DNA of 7,375 nucleotides, taken from the NCBI GenBank assembly GCA_903839795.1, contig CAIMDR010000599.1:1-7375 (forward strand), given 5' to 3'. The notes under the pieces were generated by a model that saw only the letters and a list, made by a program, of their open reading frames with translations, had not been told where the DNA came from and made no database searches. The position numbers and the translations under genes are program-made. The stretch comes from an uncultured Methylococcaceae bacterium (GTDB taxonomy: Bacteria; Pseudomonadota; Gammaproteobacteria; Methylococcales; Methylomonadaceae). Each line of letters starts with the position of its first letter. Position 1 is the first letter of the stretch. Below, piece by piece: positions 1 to 5,698 of the stretch.

Positions 1-1680
1 CCCAAACTGAAAGGCATTTTGGATAAACGCTATGCCCGTGTGCAATTGCCTGATGGCAAGCTCGGGGAACTGGTTGATCTGGTCTCCAAAATCGGCTTTG
101 GTGAATCCTGCACGGTAGAAGAGCAAACTAAAAATCATGCCCGCGACTTGCTGGGACAGGTGTATGAATACTTTTTGGGGCAGTTTGCCAGCGCCGAAGG
201 CAAGCGGGGAGGTGACGACCATACACCAAGAAGCGTTGATTGGCTTCTTGTATCAGTACTTAATCCAATTCGTGGCAAGGTCTATGATCCTTGTTGTGGC
301 GTGGGGAGCACACTCGTATTGGCCGATATATATTCAAAATCTCATAGCGGAAAACTAGGCGATATTTCGATTTACGGTCAGGAAGCTAATCCGACCACTT
401 GGCGGCTGGCTGCAATGAATCTATCTATTCACGGCATTGAATTCAATCTTGGCAAAGAACCTGCCGATACTTTTATCCACGACAAGCACCCTATACTTTA
501 CGCAGACTTCATTTTGGCTGGGCCGCCGTTCAATATTTCCGACTGGTGGCACGGCAGTTTGGAAGGCGATCCGCGCTGGGTTTACGGTACGCCACCCTTA
601 GGCAATGCCAACACTGCCTGGCTGCAACACATGCTTTATCACCTTAAGCCCACAGGCCGCGCCGGTATTGTGCTTGCCAACGGTTCCATGTCGTCAAGCC
701 AAAACAGCGAAGGCGAGATTCGCCGTGCGATGGTCGAAGCCGATAAGGTAGAAGTGATGGTCGCACTGCCCGGTCAATTGTTTTTTAACACCCAAATCCC
801 GGCTTGCCTGTGGTTTTTGGTCAAAGAAAAACGGGTTCGGCAAGGCGAGGTTTTATTTATAGATGCCCGTAAACTGGGTAGCATGATCAGCCGTGTGCAA
901 TGCGAATTTACCGATGACATTATCGAACAAATCGCCAATACCGTTGCCGCCTGGCGTGGTGAACTCCCCTCTCCCACCGGGAGAGGGGCTGGGGGTGAGG
1001 GCATCAATGACGGCAATAAGGTTAGTGACGACAACCCATCAAAAATCAAATCCCCTTTGCCCGAAAACTTACTAGCTTTCGCCCGCCAACTCCGGCAACA
1101 AGGTACGAATGCAGAGCAATGGCTATGGCAAGCATTGCGCGACCGTCGCATGGTGGGTATGAAATTTCGTCGTCAGCATCCAATTAATCCTTATATACTT
1201 GATTTTTATTGTCATGAATTAAAGCTGGCCATAGAGCTTGATGGCAGCCAGCATAATAGTGAACCAGGCATCGAACACGATCAAAAGCGCAGCCGTTTTT
1301 TACAAGAACGAGGTATTCAGGTTTTGCGCTTTTGGAACAACGAGGTGTTCCAGCAACCAGAAGCTGTGCTTGAAGCAATTTTCATCGCTGTGACTAAGAA
1401 TCTGCCCTCACTCCTAGCCCCTCTCCCGAAGGGAGAGGGGCTAGGATATGCCGATATTCCCGGCTATTGCCGCAGCGTCACCCTGGCAGAAATTGCCGAA
1501 CACGGTCATGTTTTAACGCCCGGTCGTTATGTCGGTGCCGAAGCCATTGAAGATGACGATGAAGTCTTTGCCGAGAAAATGCAAAAGCTCACCGAAACAC
1601 TGGGCGAGCAAATGGCCAAAGGTGCGGAACTGGATCAACTGATCCGCTTGAAGTTGGGAGGCTTGGGGTATGAGTTCTGA
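1..1680 (+). CDS. hsdM: Type I RM methyltransferase subunit HsdM with in-frame DUF559 insert (5' partial)
   Basis: The frame is open from base 1 (PKLKGILDKRYA...), matching the middle of HsdM, so the N-terminal domain lies upstream; the TTG at 19 is not a real start. In the family, HsdM transfers methyl groups from SAM to adenine within an HsdM2-HsdS complex. Visible in order: a motif X-like region at 202-228 (GGDDHTP where GGxFYTP is usual); SAM motif I at 286-309 (DPCCGVGS); motif IV at 520-531, which reads GPPF instead of NPPF; then the well-conserved block NANTAWLQH...LANGSMSS...GQLFFNTQIP. After AWRGE (about 961) a DUF559 nuclease domain interrupts the protein in frame. HsdM resumes at YADIPGYC (1447) and ends KLGGLGYEF. 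It overlaps the next gene by 11 nt. The HsdM assignment is firm. Loss of the catalytic Asn suggests it may not methylate; that is inference. Confidence 0.93.
   Translation, partial: PKLKGILDKRYARVQLPDGKLGELVDLVSKIGFGESCTVEEQTKNHARDLLGQVYEYFLGQFASAEGKRGGDDHTPRSVDWLLVSVLNPIRGKVYDPCCGVGSTLVLADIYSKSHSGKLGDISIYGQEANPTTWRLAAMNLSIHGIEFNLGKEPADTFIHDKHPILYADFILAGPPFNISDWWHGSLEGDPRWVYGTPPLGNANTAWLQHMLYHLKPTGRAGIVLANGSMSSSQNSEGEIRRAMVEADKVEVMVALPGQLFFNTQIPACLWFLVKEKRVRQGEVLFIDARKLGSMISRVQCEFTDDIIEQIANTVAAWRGELPSPTGRGAGGEGINDGNKVSDDNPSKIKSPLPENLLAFARQLRQQGTNAEQWLWQALRDRRMVGMKFRRQHPINPYILDFYCHELKLAIELDGSQHNSEPGIEHDQKRSRFLQERGIQVLRFWNNEVFQQPEAVLEAIFIAVTKNLPSLLAPLPKGEGLGYADIPGYCRSVTLAEIAEHGHVLTPGRYVGAEAIEDDDEVFAEKMQKLTETLGEQMAKGAELDQLIRLKLGGLGYEF
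966..1001 (+). repeat. Left hairpin repeat of the hsdM insert
   Basis: A 10-bp perfect stem, CCCCTCTCCC (966-975) with GGGAGAGGGG (979-988), closes a 3-nt loop ACC. A tail CTGGGGGTGAGGG runs to 1001. The copy at 4619-4654 is identical over all 36 positions except the three loop bases. It is translated here as LPSPTGRGAGGEG. Confidence 0.92.
1405..1445 (-). repeat. Right hairpin repeat of the hsdM insert
   Basis: Inverted relative to the left repeat. The head CCCTCACTCC leads into a perfect 15-bp stem (1413-1427 with 1431-1445) closing a GAA loop. The core arm CCCCTCTCCC is the same as in the left repeat. It is translated as LAPLPKGEGLG. Strand is given as minus only to show inversion relative to 966-1001. 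Confidence 0.9.
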
Positions 1681-3121
1681 CATGCAGTTCTATAGCCACC
1701 TTCTGACTGACATCAAGACCCGAATTCAAGGTGCCCAAGTCCGCGCCATGTTGGCGGTTAACACAGAATTATTACAGCTATATTGGGAAATCGGTCGATT
1801 ATTGCATACTCGTCAACAGGAAAAGGGTTGGGGAACTGGGGTAATTCCCAAGCTAGCAGCCGATCTGCACAACGAACTGCCCGAACTTAAAGGTTTTTCC
1901 GAGAGAAATCTTAAGCGTATGCTGGGATTTTACCGCGCCTATCCGCAGCCCAAACTGTTTGTGCCACAAGCGGTGGCACAAACGCACGATCTGAAAATGC
2001 CACAGCTTGTGGCCCCCGTTGATGGTGAAAATCTACTGTGGCAAATTCCCTGGGGACATCATGCCTTGCTGCTGGAAAAGGTCAAAGATCCGACGGTACG
2101 TTGCTGGTACATGATGTACAGTCTGATGCACGGCTGGAGCCGCAATATTCTGGCTATGCAGATCGAGACCTATGCGCATCAGCGGCAAGGGCAGGCAGTC
2201 ACCAACTTCAACACCAGACTGTTGTCTCCGCAATCTGATCTTGTACAGCAAGCCTTGAAAGACCCATACCTGTTCGATTTCCTTACGCTGGAAAAAGATT
2301 TTCACGAGCGCGAACTCGAAACCGGGCTGGTTCGGCATGTAGAAAAATTCTTGCTTCAGCTCGGTCAAGGCTTCGCCTTTGTTGGTCGGCAATATATGGT
2401 TTCAGTGGGTGAAGACGACTTTTATATCGATCTTTTGTTTTACCACCTGAAATTGCGCTGTTTCGTCGTAATCGAACTTAAACGCGGCCCTTTCAAGCCG
2501 GAATACGCAGGCAAAATTAATTTCTACTGCAATCTAGTGGACGACCAACTCAGGCATGACAACGATCATCCTACTATCGGCTTGCTGCTCTGTCAGGACA
2601 AGAACCGCGCCATAGCAGAATATGCCTTGCGCGGCATCGATAAACCCATCGGTGTGGCCGAATACCAGCTTTTACGTGAACTGCCTGAAACGCTTGTTAG
2701 CAATTTGCCCAGTATTGATGAAATAGAAGCCGAATTTGGCGACGAAATGTCGGCTCTTAAAACGGCACCATTACATTTGCCCGAGCGCTATTTGCAAATG
2801 GTTCAAGCTATTTTGCAAACACATTTACCCAACGCTGAAGTGTGGGCATACGGCAGCCGGGTTAACGGTGATTATTACGAAGCCAGCGACCTTGATTTGG
2901 TGGTGCGTCAACCTGAAGATTTGAGCCGCCAACAATTCAATCTTGGTGAAGTGATTGATGCGTTTTCTGAAAGCAATCTGCCCATCATTGTACAATTGGT
3001 CGATTGGGCGAGGATTCCTGGGGATTTTCATGCGGAAATTATGGCGAAATATGCAGTGATTCAGCCAAACGTTAAGGGGAGTGGGGTTTGCAATCTCGAC
3101 AAAAACGATTGCAAACTTTAA
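1670..3121 (+). CDS. DUF1016/YhcG-type PDDEXK nuclease fused to a C-terminal MNT nucleotidyltransferase domain
   Basis: The ATG at 1670 overlaps the end of hsdM by 11 nt and has GGAG about 8 nt upstream. Residues about 8-175 are the DUF1016 N-terminal domain (LLQLYWEIGRLL, GFSERNLKRM, IPWGHH). Residues about 195-345 are the PDDEXK nuclease fold: Asp254 in DFYIDLLFYH, then Glu269 and Lys271 in VIELK, followed by KPEYAGKINFY. The usual DUF1016 end is reached near residue 357 (IDEIEAEFGDE). The chain then continues into an MNT domain (about 365-465) with GSX10DXD: Gly395-Ser396, Asp407, Asp409. An in-frame ATG at 2747, right at the junction, could permit separate translation of the MNT part, though its upstream ribosome site is weak. 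DUF1016 proteins are frequent passengers of type I RM loci. The MNT domain would normally be a separate gene of about 100 codons, so this looks like a gene fusion. Confidence 0.9.
   Translation: MSSDMQFYSHLLTDIKTRIQGAQVRAMLAVNTELLQLYWEIGRLLHTRQQEKGWGTGVIPKLAADLHNELPELKGFSERNLKRMLGFYRAYPQPKLFVPQAVAQTHDLKMPQLVAPVDGENLLWQIPWGHHALLLEKVKDPTVRCWYMMYSLMHGWSRNILAMQIETYAHQRQGQAVTNFNTRLLSPQSDLVQQALKDPYLFDFLTLEKDFHERELETGLVRHVEKFLLQLGQGFAFVGRQYMVSVGEDDFYIDLLFYHLKLRCFVVIELKRGPFKPEYAGKINFYCNLVDDQLRHDNDHPTIGLLLCQDKNRAIAEYALRGIDKPIGVAEYQLLRELPETLVSNLPSIDEIEAEFGDEMSALKTAPLHLPERYLQMVQAILQTHLPNAEVWAYGSRVNGDYYEASDLDLVVRQPEDLSRQQFNLGEVIDAFSESNLPIIVQLVDWARIPGDFHAEIMAKYAVIQPNVKGSGVCNLDKNDCKL
1957..1983. repeat. 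Perfect palindrome within the DUF1016 linker
   Basis: An 11-bp perfect inverted repeat, GTTTGTGCCAC (1957-1967) with GTGGCACAAAC (1973-1983), around a 5-nt loop AAGCG. It encodes FVPQAVAQT in the linker between the two conserved DUF1016 segments RMLGFYRAYP and IPWGHH. Confidence 0.85.
1999..2013. repeat. Second short palindrome in the DUF1016 linker
   Basis: GCCACA (1999-2004) and TGTGGC (2008-2013) around a GCT loop. It shares the GCCAC/GTGGC core with the larger palindrome 16 nt upstream, and both fall in the same low-complexity linker. Confidence 0.6.
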
Positions 3122-3129
3122 TTGCTTTA
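3086..3129 (+). terminator. Possible intrinsic terminator overlapping the end of the DUF1016-MNT gene
   Basis: A 10-bp perfect stem, GTTTGCAATC (3086-3095) with GATTGCAAAC (3107-3116), around an 11-nt loop. It is followed by TTTAATTGCTTT, an interrupted T-rich stretch. The stem is AT-rich and overlaps the stop codon at 3119-3121, so termination would be modest. It may instead protect the transcript 3' end. Confidence 0.35.
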
Positions 3130-3138
3130 AAAACGTGA

Positions 3139-3162
3139 GTGATGGGGTGCAAATCCCGTCAC
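3139..3162 (+). other. Stable intergenic hairpin
   Basis: GTGATGGG (3139-3146) pairs with CCCGTCAC (3155-3162), including one G-T pair, around the 8-nt loop GTGCAAAT. The 125-nt spacer 3122-3246 otherwise holds no gene. The stem-loop slightly resembles a tRNA T-arm, but the loop is one base too long and lacks TTC. No other tRNA arms were found. Role unknown. Confidence 0.5.
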
Positions 3163-3246
3163 GCTTCGGTACTTATCAAGCCGATCCCACGTATAGAATT
3201 CTTAAAGACGCACCATAACGATAATTTTTTTAAATAGAGGATTTTT

Positions 3247-3675
3247 ATGAATATTGATTTTTCACCATTAGCAAGTGCAATTAGCCAATTGGAAAAAAGC
3301 ATTACTTATGCTACATCAGAAATGGCAGAAAACGATGATGATTTATTTGAACAATTTCGTAATTCAGTTATTCAGTGCTTTGAATTTACTTACGAACTAA
3401 GCCATAAAATGCTTAAACGGTATCTTGAGGAAACCGCTGCGAACCCGGAAGAAATTGATTTAAGTACTTTTCAAAACATTATTCGTATAGGAAATGAAAA
3501 AGGCTTACTTCGCTCTGATTGGCTCGAATGGAAAGATTACCGTCTAGCACGTAGTAATAGTAGTCATACCTATGACGGGGACAAAGCAGAAGCTGTGTAT
3601 AGTATCGCACCTGATTTTTTAAAAGAGGCAAAGTATTTATATCACCAATTGGTCGACAAAAGCCAAACCAAATGA
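3247..3675 (+). CDS. HEPN-family nucleotidyltransferase substrate-binding protein (HI0074/HepT-like)
   Basis: A 142-residue, mostly helical protein. The ATG at 3247 follows AGAGGA by about 6 nt. The sequence matches the HI0074-type 'nucleotidyltransferase substrate binding' family: FEFTYELSHKMLKRYLEE, then KDYRLARSNSSHTYD. It has the HEPN RNase signature RX4HXY as Arg102, His107 and Tyr109. In characterised HepT/MntA systems this Arg/His pair forms the RNase active site, and the Tyr is AMPylated by the MNT partner to silence the toxin. Here the partner MNT domain starts in the next gene with a 4-nt ATGA overlap, implying coupled translation. The toxin role is by family inference. The gene is AT-richer than hsdM and the distal part of hsdS, suggesting separate acquisition. 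Confidence 0.88.
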   Translation: MNIDFSPLASAISQLEKSITYATSEMAENDDDLFEQFRNSVIQCFEFTYELSHKMLKRYLEETAANPEEIDLSTFQNIIRIGNEKGLLRSDWLEWKDYRLARSNSSHTYDGDKAEAVYSIAPDFLKEAKYLYHQLVDKSQTK

Positions 3676-5405
3676 GTTTCAAAATTAACATGCCAAAAAT
3701 TGACCTCAATCCTCAAGATTGGAATGAGGTCTGTCATATCTTGAGAAATCATGTGCCGGAATATACAGTTTGGGCATTTGGTTCGCGGGTAAAATGGACT
3801 GCTAAAGCATACTCTGATCTTGATTTGGCTATTATCACCCAGAAACCTTTGTCTTTGACAAGTATGGCAAACATTAAAGAAGCATTTGATGAATCTAATT
3901 TATCAATTCGTGTTGATATTGTGGATTGGGCGACTACTAGCGAAGTGTTTCGCAAGATTATTGAGCAAGATAAAGTAGTGATTCAGGTCAGGCGTGAAAT
4001 TGACTCAGATAATACTTCTGAATGGAAATCTTACAGACTTTCTGAAGCTGGAAAAATTGTTACTGGTAAAACTCCTTTAACTAACAACCCTGAAAATCAA
4101 GGAAATGAATTTCCGTTTATCACCCCCGCAGATTTTGTTGGCAATAAGTGGATAACAAAGACAATTAGGACAATTTCTAAAATTGGAGCGGCTTCTGTCA
4201 AAAATTGTTTGGTTCCAAAAGAAACAGTGCTTGTTACATGTATAGGTTCAGATATGGGAAAAGCTGCTTTATCGGCTATGCAGTGCGTAACTAATCAACA
4301 AATAAATTCAATTATTGTTGATACACATAAATTTTTGCCTGAGTTCATTTATTACAATCTTTCGATAAGACAACAAGAAATTAAAAGCATGGCTGGAGGT
4401 TCGGCTGTACCAATTTTAAAAAAATCGGCATTTTCTGATATATGGTTAGAATGTCCAAACTTAAAAACACAAAAAGAAATTGTCGCAACTCTCGCCATCT
4501 TCGATGACCGCATCGCCCTTCTACGCGAAACCAACACAACTCTCGAAGCAATTGCCCAAGCCCTTTTTAAATCCTGGTTCGTGGACTTCGATCCCGTGCA
4601 CGCCAATGCCGCTTTGCTCCCCTCTCCCTCTGGGAGAGGGGCTGGGGGTGAGGGGGCAGAGAATGAGACCCTGCAAAACTCACTCCCTCACCCCAACCCT
4701 CTCCCAAAGGGAGAGGGAGCTGTCCTGCCATCAAAAATAGCCGCACTATTTCCCGACAGCTTTGAAGAATCAGAACTGGGCTTGGTGCCAAATGGATGGT
4801 TGGTTACGACTCTTGCCGATGCGTTTGAGATTAATCCAAAACGTACACTAAAGAAAGGAACGATTGCACCTTATCTGGAGATGGCAAAGTTAGCTACCAG
4901 CGGCCATTGCGTAGAAACTCCAATCCAACGTGAAATGGGTTCTGGAGCAAAGTTTCGTAATGGCGATACATTGCTGGCACGGATCACACCGTGTTTGGAG
5001 AACGGTAAGTCTGCTTTTGTTGATTTTCTTCAAGATGACCAAATTGGCTGGGGCTCAACAGAGTTTTTGGTGCTGCGACCTAAAGCACCTATGTCGGAAT
5101 ACTTCGGCTATTTGCTGTGCCGTCATCCCGTATTTAGAGAATACGCTATTCAGAGCATGTCTGGCACTAGTGGTCGCCAGCGCATACAAAATGATGTACT
5201 TGGGCGTTACTTAGTTACACTGCCAGACGATGCCGTGGCTTCAGTATTTACCGAAGTTGTTGACGTGATTCAAAAGAGCATTGCTGGAAATCATGAAACC
5301 GCACAAACCCTAGCCACACTCCGCGACACCCTGCTCCCTCGCCTAATCTCCGGTCAACTTCGCTTGCCAGAAGCAACAGCATTGCTTGAGGAAACAACCG
5401 CATGA
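3672..5405 (+). CDS. hsdS: Fusion of an MNT nucleotidyltransferase domain with type I RM specificity subunit HsdS
   Basis: The start at 3672 overlaps the HEPN stop by 4 nt (ATGA); a later Met at 3690 is possible. Residues 1-110 form an MNT domain with GSX10DXD: Gly37-Ser38, Asp49, Asp51 (VWAFGSRV...SDLDLAI). Residues from about 117 are HsdS: TRD1 (WKSYRLSEAGKIVTG, about 117-263), a central conserved helix (KTQKEIVATLAIFDDRI...ALFKSWFVDFDP, about 264-309), TRD2 (from Trp376) and a C-terminal conserved helix (TLATLRDTLLPRLISGQL). HsdS sets the DNA target of the HsdM complex. A hairpin repeat pair is translated in frame between HANA and AALFPDSFEESELG, a linker that varies in the family. TRD1 is AT-rich while the sequence after about 4485 is GC-richer, consistent with TRD exchange. 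The fusion is open throughout. What the MNT does here is inferred: control of the adjacent HEPN toxin. Confidence 0.92.
   Translation: MSFKINMPKIDLNPQDWNEVCHILRNHVPEYTVWAFGSRVKWTAKAYSDLDLAIITQKPLSLTSMANIKEAFDESNLSIRVDIVDWATTSEVFRKIIEQDKVVIQVRREIDSDNTSEWKSYRLSEAGKIVTGKTPLTNNPENQGNEFPFITPADFVGNKWITKTIRTISKIGAASVKNCLVPKETVLVTCIGSDMGKAALSAMQCVTNQQINSIIVDTHKFLPEFIYYNLSIRQQEIKSMAGGSAVPILKKSAFSDIWLECPNLKTQKEIVATLAIFDDRIALLRETNTTLEAIAQALFKSWFVDFDPVHANAALLPSPSGRGAGGEGAENETLQNSLPHPNPLPKGEGAVLPSKIAALFPDSFEESELGLVPNGWLVTTLADAFEINPKRTLKKGTIAPYLEMAKLATSGHCVETPIQREMGSGAKFRNGDTLLARITPCLENGKSAFVDFLQDDQIGWGSTEFLVLRPKAPMSEYFGYLLCRHPVFREYAIQSMSGTSGRQRIQNDVLGRYLVTLPDDAVASVFTEVVDVIQKSIAGNHETAQTLATLRDTLLPRLISGQLRLPEATALLEETTA
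4619..4654 (+). repeat. Left hairpin repeat in hsdS
   Basis: CCCCTCTCCC (4619-4628) pairs with GGGAGAGGGG (4632-4641) around a TCT loop; the tail runs to 4654. It differs from 966-1001 only in the three loop bases. Confidence 0.92.
4685..4717 (-). repeat. Right hairpin repeat in hsdS
   Basis: The head CCCTCACCCCAA is followed by a 9-bp stem, CCCTCTCCC (4697-4705) with GGGAGAGGG (4709-4717), around an AAA loop. It is inverted relative to 4619-4654. It is two bases shorter than the equivalent arm at 1405-1427, yet the PLPKGEG reading frame is preserved. Confidence 0.88.
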
Positions 5406-5497
5406 TTTCTCTCGAACAACTCAATCGCTGGTTACTTGATGTACTTGAGAATGAACATCTGGAATTCAAAGAAGCTAAACAGCAGTTTTGGCCATGA
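5402..5497 (+). pseudogene. Stump of a Schlafen/AlbA_2-type ATP-binding protein
   Basis: The ATG at 5402 overlaps the hsdS stop by 4 nt (ATGA), as expected for an operon member. The 31-codon product has NEHLEFKEAK, which resembles the N-terminus of AlbA_2-domain (divergent AAA-4, Schlafen-like) proteins that often sit between hsdS and hsdR. Those run to several hundred residues. Here the frame stops at TGA 5495-5497, and no continuation is visible in other frames before the repeat at 5595. I read it as the remnant of a deleted gene. The identification rests on a short motif. Confidence 0.5.
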
Positions 5498-5594
5498 CTT
5501 CATTTAATCGCAAATGTAAATTTTTACGGTTGTAGAATTTAACCTCATGAAAACAAGTAATTTTCTTATTAAATCACTAATGTCGCTTCCAACC

Positions 5595-5674
5595 GTAGAT
5601 CGAGTTAGCTCTCAAGGCGTAACCCGACAAACCGAAGCTAATATGTCTGGTTACGCTGCGCTAATCCGACCTAC
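5595..5674. repeat. REP/MITE-like imperfect inverted repeat
   Basis: The arm GTAGATCGAGTTAGC...GGCGTAACCCGACA (5595-5629) is inverted against TGTCTGGTTACGCTGCGCTAATCCGACCTAC (given as two parts: TGTCTGGTTACGC then TGCGCTAATCCGACCTAC, 5644-5674). The arms match apart from a few substitutions and a 4-nt gap, around a short AACCGAAGCTAATA centre. The GTAGGTCGGATTAGCG...CGTAACC type of repeat is common between genes in proteobacteria. The rest of 5498-5698 shows no convincing gene. Confidence 0.65.
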
Positions 5675-5698
5675 GAAAAGCCATGAAGAGACTATCGC

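Larger units (their letters stand above)
964..1445 (+). mobile_element. DUF559 nuclease domain bordered by inverted hairpin repeats, inserted in frame in hsdM
   Basis: A roughly 480-bp segment that ordinary HsdM lacks, lying between AWRGE and YADIPGYC. Its ends are GC-rich hairpin repeats in inverted orientation (966-1001 and 1405-1445). The interior (about 1069-1395) encodes a complete DUF559 domain of the Vsr-like PDDEXK superfamily. It reads EQWLWQALRDRR...KFRRQHPI...YILDFYC...LAIELDGSQH...GIQVLRFWNNEV. Likely active-site residues are Asp (1201), Glu (1234), Asp (1240) and His (1252), all present. I see no in-frame ATG ahead of the domain, so it is probably made only as part of HsdM. Similar DUF559 proteins often carry the same repeat-derived peptides at their ends, which supports a mobile unit rather than a domain native to HsdM. 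No clear target-site duplication can be read. Whether the nuclease drives mobility is inference. Confidence 0.75.
4617..4720 (+). mobile_element. Miniature hairpin-repeat element in the HsdS linker
   Basis: About 100 bp bounded by the same inverted hairpin repeats as the hsdM insert but lacking any DUF559 coding sequence. Only about 30 bp separate the two repeats. It is translated as LPSPSGRGAGGEG, then PLPKGEG, the same peptide frame as in hsdM. It lies where normal HsdS has a short variable linker ahead of FPDSFEESELG. It is consistent with a non-autonomous, MITE-like relative of the DUF559 element; this is inference from shared termini. Confidence 0.7.

Noticed and set aside
774..1151. 125-codon frame on the minus strand inside hsdM
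   Set aside because: It overlaps conserved HsdM and DUF559 coding sequence, and its proline-rich part is just the hairpin repeat read in reverse.
964..1445. Intein in HsdM
   Set aside because: The insert lacks the N-terminal Cys/Ser and C-terminal His-Asn splicing motifs. The nuclease is DUF559 rather than a LAGLIDADG-type intein endonuclease, and the ends are hairpin repeats.
2033..2392. 119-codon frame on the minus strand inside the DUF1016 gene
   Set aside because: It is antisense to well-conserved DUF1016 sequence and has no recognisable domain.
3135..3178. Possible tRNA, cobalamin riboswitch or group II intron piece
   Set aside because: Only one stem-loop is present. There are no other tRNA arms, no B12-box-like core and no intron domain structure around it.
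966..4717. CRISPR array formed by the repeated GC-rich hairpins
   Set aside because: Only two pairs are present, in inverted orientation and about 3.6 kb apart inside coding genes, with no regular spacers.
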